5,936 bases of DNA from CAXGUU01 sp964012875. Lineage in GTDB: Bacteria > Pseudomonadota > Gammaproteobacteria > Ga0077536. Below, piece after piece: positions 1 to 5,936 of this stretch. Every line of letters begins with the position of its first letter. Position 1 is the first letter of the stretch. The notes under the pieces were generated by a model. It did no database searches, was not told the DNA's origin, and worked only from the letters and a program-made list of their open reading frames with translations. The stretch is from assembly GCA_964012875.1 (NCBI GenBank), contig CAXGUU010000207.1:1-5936 (forward strand). The letters run 5' to 3'. The translations under genes and the position numbers were made by a program.

Positions 1-1850
1 CGGGCCTTGAACCGGTACGCAAGCGCCCCGGCATGTACACCGATACGGCCCGGCCGAATCACCTGGTGCAGGAAGTTGTCGATAACAGTGTCGACGAGGC
101 TATCGCCGGCCACTGTTCGCTGATCGAAGTGACGTTGTGCAAGGACGGTGCGGTGATTGTCACGGACAACGGCCGCGGGATGCCGGTGGACGAACACCCG
201 GGTGAGAAAATTTCTGGCGTCGAGGTCATTCTCACGCGCCTGCACGCGGGCGGCAAGTTTTCGCGCAAGAATTACAAGTTTTCAGGCGGTCTGCACGGTG
301 TTGGCGTTTCGGTTGTCAACGCCTTATCTGAAGTGCTCGAAATCACGGTCAAGCGCGGCGGTCGTGAGCACTTCATGTCTTTTCGCAATGGCAACGTACA
401 TAAGCAGTTGAAGGCGGGCGCCAAGGTCGGCGCCCGTAATACCGGCACCTGCATTCAGTTCTGGCCGGACCCGGCTTACTTCGATACCACGAAACTGAAC
501 CTGGCAAAGCTTAAACATGTCCTGCGGGCGAAGGCGGTACTGTGCCCGGGGTTACGTGTACGTCTTGATGACCAGGAGAATCGCGAAAAGGTCGAGTGGT
601 ATTTTGAGGATGGCCTGCAGGGATATCTGACGAACGCCATGTCAGGAGCCGAACTTGTCCCCGTCGACGCCTTCATGGGCGAGGCCGACAACAAGACTGA
701 AAGCGTGCAATGGGCGCTGCACTGGTGCCCGGATGACGACGAGTTAGTCACGGAAAGCTACGTCAATCTGGTGCCCACGGCCCAGGGAGGAACCCACGTC
801 GGTGGTTTGCGGCAGGGCTTGCTGGAAGCGATGCGTGAGTTTTGCGACAACCGCAACCTGTTGCCGAGGGGTGTGAAGCTGGCGGCCGAGGACGTTTTCG
901 AACGCTGCGCGTTTGTACTGTCACTTAAAATGGAAGAGCCACAGTTCTCAGGTCAGACAAAAGAACGACTGTCCACGGGATCGAGCACCGCGTTCGTCTC
1001 GGCGGTTGTGCGTGACGCATTCAGCTTATGGTTGCATCAGCACGTTGAATCGGGAGAGCGAATTGCCGAAATCGCAATTGCGCGCGCGCAACGCCGACTC
1101 AAAGCTTCTAAAGTCGTGCGCAAAAAGGTGGCTGGGGGTGGCCCGGCTCTGCCGGGGAAACTCGCGGATTGTTCGTCGCAGGATCTTGAGAGGACCGAAT
1201 TGTTCCTAGTCGAAGGTGATTCCGCTGGCGGTTCCGCGAAGCAGGCGCGCGATCGCGAATACCAGGCTATATTGCCATTGCGTGGGAAGATCCTGAACAC
1301 TTGGGAAGTCGATTCGGCCCAGGTGCTCGCGTCGAATGAAGTTCACGATATCTCCGTCGCGCTTGGCATTGATCCGGGTGTCAACGGCCTGTCCGGACTG
1401 CGCTATGGCAAGGTCTGCATACTGGCAGATGCCGATTCCGATGGTCTGCACATTGCGACGCTGTTGTGCGCCTTGTTCGTGCGACACTTCCAGAGCCTGG
1501 TCGACGACGGCCGGGTCTACGTTGCGATGCCACCATTGTATCGCATAGATGTCGGGCAGACTGTTTTCTACGCACAGGGTGAAGCCGAGCGCGCAACCGT
1601 CATCAAAAATATCGAGGCTGAAAAGATCCGGGGCAAAGTCAACGTGCAGCGATTCAAAGGACTTGGAGAAATGAATCCGCTGCAATTGCGAGAGACCACT
1701 ATGGCGCCCGAATCAAGGCGTTTGGTTCAGCTTAGACTTGGCAGCCTGAAAAAGACCGAAACGGTGATGGATATGCTGCTTGCCAAGCGGCGAGCAAGCG
1801 ATCGGCGCGTGTGGCTGGAACGGAAAGGCAACCTGGCTACGGTCAACTGA
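1..1850 (+). CDS. parE: DNA topoisomerase IV subunit B (ParE), 5'-truncated by window edge
   Basis: ATPase subunit of topoisomerase IV, the cytoplasmic type IIA enzyme (ParC2ParE2) that decatenates daughter chromosomes and relaxes supercoils. The reading frame is open from base 3 and begins GLEPVRKRPGMYTDT, which matches E. coli ParE from about residue 15. The true start therefore lies roughly 14 codons upstream, and the ATG at 33 is internal. Numbering from that Met: GHKL ATP-site motifs QEVVDNSVDEA (13-23), DNGRGMP (45-51) and GGLHGVG (85-91). The transducer-domain QTK loop is at 308-310. The TOPRIM domain has VEGDSAGG (393-400, general acid/base Glu394) and the metal-binding DADSDG (466-471). 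The C-terminal family signature QRFKGLGEMNP is at 539-549. About 615 visible residues against 630 in E. coli fits a full-length, intact protein. The short gap to parC suggests one operon. The KTET-MDMLLAKRR tail and the lack of the roughly 170-residue insert of Gram-negative GyrB favour ParE over GyrB. Confidence 0.97.
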   Translation, partial: GLEPVRKRPGMYTDTARPNHLVQEVVDNSVDEAIAGHCSLIEVTLCKDGAVIVTDNGRGMPVDEHPGEKISGVEVILTRLHAGGKFSRKNYKFSGGLHGVGVSVVNALSEVLEITVKRGGREHFMSFRNGNVHKQLKAGAKVGARNTGTCIQFWPDPAYFDTTKLNLAKLKHVLRAKAVLCPGLRVRLDDQENREKVEWYFEDGLQGYLTNAMSGAELVPVDAFMGEADNKTESVQWALHWCPDDDELVTESYVNLVPTAQGGTHVGGLRQGLLEAMREFCDNRNLLPRGVKLAAEDVFERCAFVLSLKMEEPQFSGQTKERLSTGSSTAFVSAVVRDAFSLWLHQHVESGERIAEIAIARAQRRLKASKVVRKKVAGGGPALPGKLADCSSQDLERTELFLVEGDSAGGSAKQARDREYQAILPLRGKILNTWEVDSAQVLASNEVHDISVALGIDPGVNGLSGLRYGKVCILADADSDGLHIATLLCALFVRHFQSLVDDGRVYVAMPPLYRIDVGQTVFYAQGEAERATVIKNIEAEKIRGKVNVQRFKGLGEMNPLQLRETTMAPESRRLVQLRLGSLKKTETVMDMLLAKRRASDRRVWLERKGNLATVN

Positions 1851-1864
1851 ATAAGAACGAGCGC

Positions 1865-1879
1865 ATGGATAGCTTTTAA
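1865..1879 (+). other. Possible four-codon leader ORF (MDSF-stop) in front of parC
   Basis: In the 31-base gap between parE and parC, an ATG at 1865 opens a four-codon frame ending in TAA two bases before the parC ATG. A weak purine stretch (AAGAACGAG, 1853-1861) lies just upstream of this ATG. It is too far (about 20 bases) from the parC start to be its normal Shine-Dalgarno, and no other good ribosome-binding site precedes parC. Terminating ribosomes could re-initiate at parC. Such a short frame can easily arise by chance, so this is a weak inference only. Confidence 0.15.
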
Positions 1880-1881
1880 TC

Positions 1882-4125
1882 ATGGCCGGCGACGAGCAAT
1901 TCGAAATTGAGCAGATCGCGCTCAGCGATTTCACCGAGCGCGCATACCTCGATTATTCGATGTACGTCATCCTCGATCGCGCCTTGCCGAACGTCGGTGA
2001 TGGCCTGAAACCCGTACAGCGGCGAATCGTCTATGCGATGTCAGAGCTGGGGCTTGATGCGGGGTCAAAATTCAAGAAATCGGCGCGCACTGTCGGAGAC
2101 GTTATCGGCAAGTTTCATCCCCATGGGGATTCGGCCTGCTACGAGGCGATGGTTCTGCTGGCGCAACCTTTCAGTACGCGCTATCCGCTGATAGACGGTC
2201 AGGGCAACTGGGGCTCGGGCGACGATCCCAAGTCCTTTGCTGCCATGCGGTACACGGAGGCGAAACTGACGCCTTACGCGGAAGTTCTGTTGTCTGAACT
2301 CGGGCAGGGCACGGCCGACTGGGTGCCGAATTTCGACGGCACGCTGGAAGAACCATCGATACTACCGGCGCGGTTGCCAAACGTGCTGTTGAATGGGACG
2401 ACGGGTATTGCGGTGGGCATGGCTACGGACATTCCGCCGCACAACCTCGGCGAGATTGCCCAAGCCTGTATTCATTTGCTTGATTCGCCCAAGGCAACCG
2501 TGGCGGAACTCTGCGAATTCGTTCGGGCCCCGGACTTTCCGACCGGGGGTGAAATCATAACGCCGGCCGAGGACTTGCTGCAGTTGTATGAAACCGGTAA
2601 CGGCAGCGTCCGCGTCCGTGCCTGCTATGGACGCGAAGGTACTCAGATCATCATCACGCAGTTGGCTTACCAAAGTTCGGGCGCCAAAATCCTCGAACAG
2701 ATCGCTGCTCAGATGCAGGCCAAAAAACTGCCGATGGTCGAAGATCTGCGTGATGAATCTGACCACGAAACACCAGTTCGCCTGGTGATCGTATTGCGCT
2801 CGAACCGGGTCGAAGTAGAACCCCTAATGCAGCACTTATTCGCCACAACCGACCTCGAGCGTAACTACCGCGTGAACCTTAATGTCATCGGCAACGATGG
2901 TCTGCCCGCAGTCAAAGATTTGCGTGGCCTGTTACACGAATGGATCGATTTTAGAACGGAAACGGTGCGGCGACGTCTGCAGTTCCGGCTCGACAAAGTC
3001 CTGGCGCGGCTACACACCCTCGAAGGTTATCTCATCGCATTTCTGAACATCGATGAAGTTATTCGCATCATTCGCAATGAAGAAAAACCAAAACCGGTGC
3101 TGATGAAACGGTTCAAGCTGACCGAGATTCAGGCCGACGCTATTCTTGATTTGCGTTTGCGCCACCTCGCCAGGCTCGAGGAAGAGCGCATCAAGGGAGA
3201 GCAGGATGCGCTTGAAACCGAGCGTGAAAAATTACAGAAAATACTCGGCTCTAAACGGCGCCTGCGCACTTTGATCAAGGATGAAATTCGTGCGGACATG
3301 GAAACCTTCGGTGATGAGCGGCGTTCAGCGATCGTCGAACGCGAACAGGCGCAGGCGCTGGCCGAGAAAGATTTGATTCCAGCAGAGCCCGTCACGGTTG
3401 TGCTGTCGGCGAAGGGATGGGCGCGGGCCGCGAAGGGGCATGAAGTCAATCCACGCGAACTTAATTTTCGCAGCGGTGATGAATTCCAGGCAGCAGCCCA
3501 GGGCAAAAGCAATCAAAGCGCGGTGTTTTTCGATTCGACCGGGCGTGCATATACCGTTCCTGCCCATACCTTGCCTTCGGCGCGGGGCCTGGGCGAACCG
3601 TTGAGCGGTCGATTGTCTCCCTCGGACGGCGCGACGTTTGCGGGCGTGACGCTTGCGGGTTCAAGCCGGTACGTGATGCTGGCAACGTCACATGGCTACG
3701 GGTTCGTGGCGGAAGTGGCGTCGTTGGTCACGAAGAATCGTGCCGGCAAACAGGTGCTGACCATCCCGACAGGTAGTCGTATCCTGACGCCGGTCAGCGT
3801 GAATGAACCTGACGAGGACTGGGTGGCGTGCGCGTCGAGTGTTGGCCACCTGCTGATTTTTCCGGTCGCCGAAATGCCGATCCTGGGCAGAGGAAAGGGG
3901 CAGAAGATCATGCAGATTCCAGCAGCGAAACTTAAGCTCGGCGACGAATGGATGCAGGCTTTTACCGTGCTGGGACCGGATGACGATCTCAAGCTGTACG
4001 CCGGCGGTCGGCATCTGACATTGAAAGAGGCCGACCAGGATCACTACGTTGGCGACCGGGCGCGGCGGGGCCTCAAGTTGCCGCGGGGTTTCCAACGCGT
4101 TGAGCGCATGGAACCTGCCGTTTAG
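1882..4125 (+). CDS. parC: DNA topoisomerase IV subunit A (ParC)
   Basis: DNA-cleaving and religating subunit of topoisomerase IV, partner of the ParE encoded just upstream. At 747 residues it is close to E. coli ParC (752). The start is the only ATG available: the frame is closed by a TAG at 1870-1872, and no other start codon follows before 1882. The N-terminal winged-helix/tower region carries LDYSMYVILDRALP (23-36), GDGLKPVQRRIVYAMSELGL (39-58) and HPHGDSACYE (79-88). The active-site Tyr is Tyr124 in AAMRYTE (E. coli Tyr120). The intercalating Ile lies in TGIAVGMATDIPPHN (174-188). A charged helical tower/coiled coil spans about 350-480. The C-terminal beta-pinwheel, about 500-747, has the degenerate GyrA-box-like SARGLGEPLSGR (566-577), typical of ParC rather than GyrA. 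The usual quinolone positions are wild type (Ser84 and Glu88, equivalent to E. coli Ser80 and Glu84). Compared with E. coli the N-terminus is about four residues longer and the C-terminal tail is shorter. No defects are seen. Confidence 0.98.
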   Translation: MAGDEQFEIEQIALSDFTERAYLDYSMYVILDRALPNVGDGLKPVQRRIVYAMSELGLDAGSKFKKSARTVGDVIGKFHPHGDSACYEAMVLLAQPFSTRYPLIDGQGNWGSGDDPKSFAAMRYTEAKLTPYAEVLLSELGQGTADWVPNFDGTLEEPSILPARLPNVLLNGTTGIAVGMATDIPPHNLGEIAQACIHLLDSPKATVAELCEFVRAPDFPTGGEIITPAEDLLQLYETGNGSVRVRACYGREGTQIIITQLAYQSSGAKILEQIAAQMQAKKLPMVEDLRDESDHETPVRLVIVLRSNRVEVEPLMQHLFATTDLERNYRVNLNVIGNDGLPAVKDLRGLLHEWIDFRTETVRRRLQFRLDKVLARLHTLEGYLIAFLNIDEVIRIIRNEEKPKPVLMKRFKLTEIQADAILDLRLRHLARLEEERIKGEQDALETEREKLQKILGSKRRLRTLIKDEIRADMETFGDERRSAIVEREQAQALAEKDLIPAEPVTVVLSAKGWARAAKGHEVNPRELNFRSGDEFQAAAQGKSNQSAVFFDSTGRAYTVPAHTLPSARGLGEPLSGRLSPSDGATFAGVTLAGSSRYVMLATSHGYGFVAEVASLVTKNRAGKQVLTIPTGSRILTPVSVNEPDEDWVACASSVGHLLIFPVAEMPILGRGKGQKIMQIPAAKLKLGDEWMQAFTVLGPDDDLKLYAGGRHLTLKEADQDHYVGDRARRGLKLPRGFQRVERMEPAV

Positions 4126-4202
4126 AGCCGAACGCGGACATCCTGCTTACACACGGGCCGGCACCGGCGGGGCGACCCGCAAAGTAATGAGCGGAGCAGG
4201 GA

Positions 4203-4230
4203 ACTAGGGACAGTCCTACTTAGGGTACTG
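4203..4230. repeat. Imperfect tandem/palindromic REP-like repeat in the parC 3' flank
   Basis: The segment holds two similar units, ACTAGGGACAGT (4203-4214) and ACTTAGGGTACTG (4218-4230). They overlap small inverted repeats: AGTCCTA against TAGGGTACT, and the perfect CCTA-CT-TAGG at 4215-4224. It lies in the 127-base gene-free zone between the convergent ends of parC and the flotillin relic. The shape recalls short extragenic palindromes, but only one copy is visible and there is no T-tract, so a terminator is not supported. The rest of 4126-4252 shows only GC-rich sequence with short, weak inverted repeats. Confidence 0.25.
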
Positions 4231-4252
4231 GGTTGGCCCTGGGGCTTTGTCA

Positions 4253-4861
4253 TCAGTTGCGCCGTCGCCACCGTCGTTTGTGGGCCTCAGTCGTCTCCAG
4301 GTCGCGGGCATCGCTGATTTCTCCCAACACCTCGGGCAATTCAATATCCGCCTGTTTGGCCAGCTCATCTAGCGGTGGCAGCGAGCCGATAAGTCCGCGC
4401 AGGAAATCGGCTGCACTACAGCCCTTGGCGCCGTTGGCGCTTTCCCATACCGTGATCTTGCCGATTTGCAAGTTCTGTATGGTCTTCACCTGCTCGGCCA
4501 CCAGTGATGGCAGTTGCTCGACAATGAGCAGCGCCGGCGCGGGATCCTTACGATCGCCGCACATCGCCATCTGCTTCGATTTCAATTTTATGGCGCCCGA
4601 CTGTTTGTTGCGAAATTTGTTGCTTCTCCGGGCGCTGAGCACGCAGGATGTCGCGTTCCGGTTCAGCCATTGCAACTTCGCCGCGACGCCTGGCTTCGGC
4701 TTCGCGTAACCAAAGCTCTGCGTTGTAGGCCGCAATTTTGGCGCGGGTTTCATTTTCGCCTTTAACGGCTGCTACCTCTAATTCGGCCAGTTCGACACGT
4801 TGATGCGCTTTGGTCTTTTTTGGCCCTCTGCGGTCAGTGCGTCTTGTTCGGCAGTGGCAAC
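4253..4861 (-). pseudogene. Decayed 3' fragment of a flotillin-like (SPFH/band-7 family) gene
   Basis: Flotillins are membrane-associated scaffold proteins with an N-terminal SPFH domain, a long Ala/Glu coiled coil and a C-terminal domain. Only the last two survive here, spread over three frames on the minus strand. Frame A (4861 to about 4815) reads VATAEQDALTAEGQK. After an A6 tract (T6 at 4816-4821) it shifts. Frame B (about 4814 to 4551, TAA at 4550-4548) gives RVELAELEVAAVKGENETRA, then AKIAAYNAEL, REAEARRRGEV and HKIEIEAD, typical flotillin coiled coil. Frame C (about 4564 to 4253) gives ALLIVEQLPSLVAEQVKTIQ, then KITVWES, ADFLRGLIGSLPPLDELAKQ and IELPEVLG, the flotillin C-terminus. Between B and C the stretch of about 40-50 residues that normally links EIEADAEAER to the CGD-type motif is missing. 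There is no SPFH domain, start codon or ribosome-binding site. An ATG-initiated frame spans 4253-4753, but its first 60 or so residues are out-of-frame coiled coil. Family assignment rests on remembered motifs and is strong. The relic has the same orientation as epmB and abuts its stop codon. Confidence 0.85.
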
Positions 4862-5869
4862 TTACAGTAACGGCTGTTTGGCAGGCCTGCCGGGTATTTC
4901 CCTGACTAGGCGTGGCACGAGGTAGCCGGGCAGGCGTCGCCTGAGCTCGGCCTCTATTTGAAGCGCGCGGGCGTCAGGCGTCTCGAAGTGAGCGCTGCCG
5001 CTGACCCGATCGAGTTGATGCAGGTAGTAGGGCAGTACTCCGTGATCGAACAAGCGTTCCGATAACGTGCACAAGGTTTCGGCATCGTCGTTGATGTCTC
5101 TCAGCAGAACCGCTTGATTAAGTGTTGTTACACCGGCTGCGCGAAGCAGCGCGAAAGCGTTGCCCACCTGAAGGTCGATTTCCTTGGCATGATTGGTGTG
5201 TACAACGATTATCGGCCTTGCGTTCTCGCTGCCCGTCAGAATATCCACCAGCTCAGGGTCGATTCGCTGCGGTAGGACGATGGGCAAGCGGGTATGGATG
5301 CGCAGACGTTTGACGTGCGGAACCTTGTTCAGCCGGTCGAAAATTGGTGCAAGTACAGTGTTGTCGAGCATCAATGGATCACCGCCGCTCAGAATAACTT
5401 CGCTCACGTTTTCGTCGTCCGCTATCCGGGCGAGGGCCCGATCGAGTTCGGCGACGGCACTCGAGCGGGCATACGGGTATTCACGCCTGAAGCAGTAGCG
5501 ACAGTGTATGGCGCACGCGCCAGTGGTTATGAGGAGAGCGCGGCCGTGATACTTGTGTATGAGCCTGCCGTCCGCCGGGCCGGAGAGCTCGCCAACGGGG
5601 TCGGCCACGAATCCTGCAACTGACGTTGCTTCTTGACTTCGTGGCAATACCTGTAGCAGCAACGGATCGTTGGCGTCACCGGGTGTCATACGGCTGGCAA
5701 ACTCACGCGTGACTCGAAACGGGAATCCGTTGTTCGCGGTCACTGTGTGGTCGGCGATTTCTCTGCTCAGCCCAAGATCTGCAAGCAGCACCGTCGGATC
5801 CCGGTATGCTACTCGGTAGGCGGCACGCCAGGGCGCATCAACGATCCGGGGTGAGCTTCGCGCTATCAT
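4862..5869 (-). CDS. epmB: EF-P lysine 2,3-aminomutase / beta-lysylation protein (EpmB, YjeK-type radical SAM)
   Basis: Radical-SAM, PLP-dependent enzyme of the lysine 2,3-aminomutase family. In characterised gammaproteobacteria EpmB converts (S)-alpha-lysine to (R)-beta-lysine, which EpmA ligates to a conserved Lys of elongation factor P. The protein has 335 residues against 342 in E. coli. The [4Fe-4S]/SAM motif is CAIHCRYC (Cys119, Cys123, Cys126), preceded by KYHGRALLITTGAC. The SAM-binding SGGDP is at 161-165, and barrel strands include LRIHTRLPIVLPQRI (189-203) and VVHTNHAKEI (222-231). The C-terminal region YYLHQLDRVSGSAHF (281-295) and GYLVPRLVREIPG is typical. Lys331 in RPAKQPLL is in the position of the PLP-binding lysine of the family. 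The start at 5869 gives an N-terminus that aligns with relatives (IVDAPWRAAYRVAYRDP), and the next Met is at 61, too late. No Shine-Dalgarno is visible before it. Its position back to back with the putative efp supports the call. Its stop codon directly touches the flotillin relic. Confidence 0.94.
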   Translation of the reverse strand: MIARSSPRIVDAPWRAAYRVAYRDPTVLLADLGLSREIADHTVTANNGFPFRVTREFASRMTPGDANDPLLLQVLPRSQEATSVAGFVADPVGELSGPADGRLIHKYHGRALLITTGACAIHCRYCFRREYPYARSSAVAELDRALARIADDENVSEVILSGGDPLMLDNTVLAPIFDRLNKVPHVKRLRIHTRLPIVLPQRIDPELVDILTGSENARPIIVVHTNHAKEIDLQVGNAFALLRAAGVTTLNQAVLLRDINDDAETLCTLSERLFDHGVLPYYLHQLDRVSGSAHFETPDARALQIEAELRRRLPGYLVPRLVREIPGRPAKQPLL

Positions 5870-5877
5870 GGCGACGC

Positions 5878-5883
5878 ATTATC
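5878..5883 (-). promoter_or_regulatory. Candidate -10 element (GATAAT) for epmB
   Basis: Read on the minus strand the hexamer is GATAAT, one base from the sigma-70 consensus, and it lies eight bases upstream of the epmB ATG. A start site at the usual distance would fall at or next to the A of the ATG, giving a leaderless mRNA. This agrees with the missing Shine-Dalgarno. No good -35 is found at 16-18 bases, so the call is weak. Confidence 0.25.
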
Positions 5884-5889
5884 TGAGGA
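5884..5889 (+). promoter_or_regulatory. efp: Shine-Dalgarno-like TGAGGA upstream of efp
   Basis: The purine-rich TGAGGA matches the anti-SD core GAGG and is followed by 13 bases before the ATG at 5903, longer than the usual 5-9. It is the only SD-like sequence ahead of that start and supports initiation there, though the spacing is not ideal. Confidence 0.4.
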
Positions 5890-5902
5890 ACCAAGACATT
5901 CC

Positions 5903-5936
5903 ATGGCACCGGTCAGTACTAATCAGTTCAAGCCCG
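5903..5936 (+). CDS. efp: Elongation factor P, N-terminal fragment (cut by window edge)
   Basis: Only eleven complete codons are visible, MAPVSTNQFKP, then the window ends. The pattern of a short polar start followed by STNxFK resembles the N-terminus of bacterial EF-P, where it is typically followed by GLKIMLDGEP. EF-P binds ribosomes stalled at polyproline stretches and promotes peptide bond formation. The call rests largely on context, because epmB and efp are very often divergent neighbours in gammaproteobacteria and EpmB acts on EF-P. The modified lysine (about residue 34) lies beyond the window. The sequence alone would not be decisive at this length. Confidence 0.75.
   Translation, partial: MAPVSTNQFKP

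Larger units (their letters stand above)
5870..5902. promoter_or_regulatory. Compact divergent epmB/efp intergenic region
   Basis: Only 33 bases separate the divergent start codons of epmB and the putative efp. This is too short for two conventional promoters with leaders. At least part of the efp promoter must therefore lie inside the epmB 5' coding end. One weak candidate there is TATCAT at 5864-5869, which overlaps the epmB ATG; I see no matching -35. The two genes would compete for the same DNA, which could balance modifier and substrate. This is inference from spacing. Confidence 0.4.

Noticed and set aside
33..35. ATG at 33 as the parE start
   Set aside because: The ten codons before it (GLEPVRKRPG) are conserved ParE sequence, so this Met is internal and the gene starts outside the window.
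1206..1685. Minus-strand 159-residue open frame inside parE
   Set aside because: It is a shadow of the conserved TOPRIM region of parE with no motif of its own.
4154..4180. GC-rich hairpin (GCCGG-CA-CCGGC) as a parC terminator
   Set aside because: The loop would be only two bases and no T-tract follows. The GCCC/GGGC pair at 4236-4245 has the same loop problem and only a CTTTGT tail.
4233..4709. Plus-strand 158-residue open frame opposite the relic
   Set aside because: It is antisense to recognisable flotillin sequence, with low-complexity Ser/Ala/Leu composition and no family motif.
4253..4753. A 166-residue protein-coding gene on the minus strand
   Set aside because: Only its last 103 or so residues are flotillin-like. 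The first part is an out-of-frame reading of coiled-coil sequence whose true frame is clear, and there is no ribosome-binding site. Treated as part of the pseudogene.
5294..5623. Plus-strand 109-residue open frame inside epmB
   Set aside because: It is antisense to the radical-SAM core of epmB, a typical shadow frame in GC-rich coding DNA.
1..5936. CRISPR array, tRNA/rRNA genes, insertion sequence, toxin-antitoxin or defence genes
   Set aside because: Looked for on both strands. No regularly spaced repeats, tRNA-like cloverleaf, transposase motif or defence-gene signature was seen, and nearly all sequence is explained by the listed genes.

Overview
The window looks like a chromosomal housekeeping region from a gammaproteobacterium, or a close proteobacterial relative. 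Three things point there. ParE and ParC both read like the E. coli-type topoisomerase IV subunits along their length. There is an EpmB-type radical-SAM gene, and it is divergent from the start of what looks like efp. Base composition is moderately GC-rich with a G/C bias at third codon positions. I cannot name the genus.

Layout: parE (topoisomerase IV subunit B) runs off the left edge, missing about 14 N-terminal codons, and ends at 1850. After a 31-base gap comes the complete parC (subunit A, 1882-4125). The two are probably co-transcribed, giving the ATPase/TOPRIM half and the DNA-cleaving half of one enzyme. From 4126 to 4252 there is a short gene-free convergence zone with imperfect REP-like repeats and no convincing terminator. 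On the minus strand, 4253-4861 holds a decayed fragment of a flotillin-like gene. It keeps parts of the coiled coil and the C-terminal flotillin domain, broken by one homopolymer frameshift and one internal deletion of roughly 40-50 codons that also shifts frame. It abuts, in the same frame, the stop codon of epmB (4862-5869, minus), an intact EF-P lysine-modification enzyme. Divergent from epmB across only 33 bases is the first 11 codons of a gene that is very probably efp, the substrate of the EpmB pathway.

Functionally there are two intact modules: chromosome decatenation (parE-parC) and translation elongation at proline stretches (efp-epmB). The most unusual items are the flotillin relic fused to the end of epmB and the very compact epmB/efp divergent region, where epmB may be leaderless. 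I see no evidence for a new defence system, CRISPR array, intact mobile element or RNA gene.
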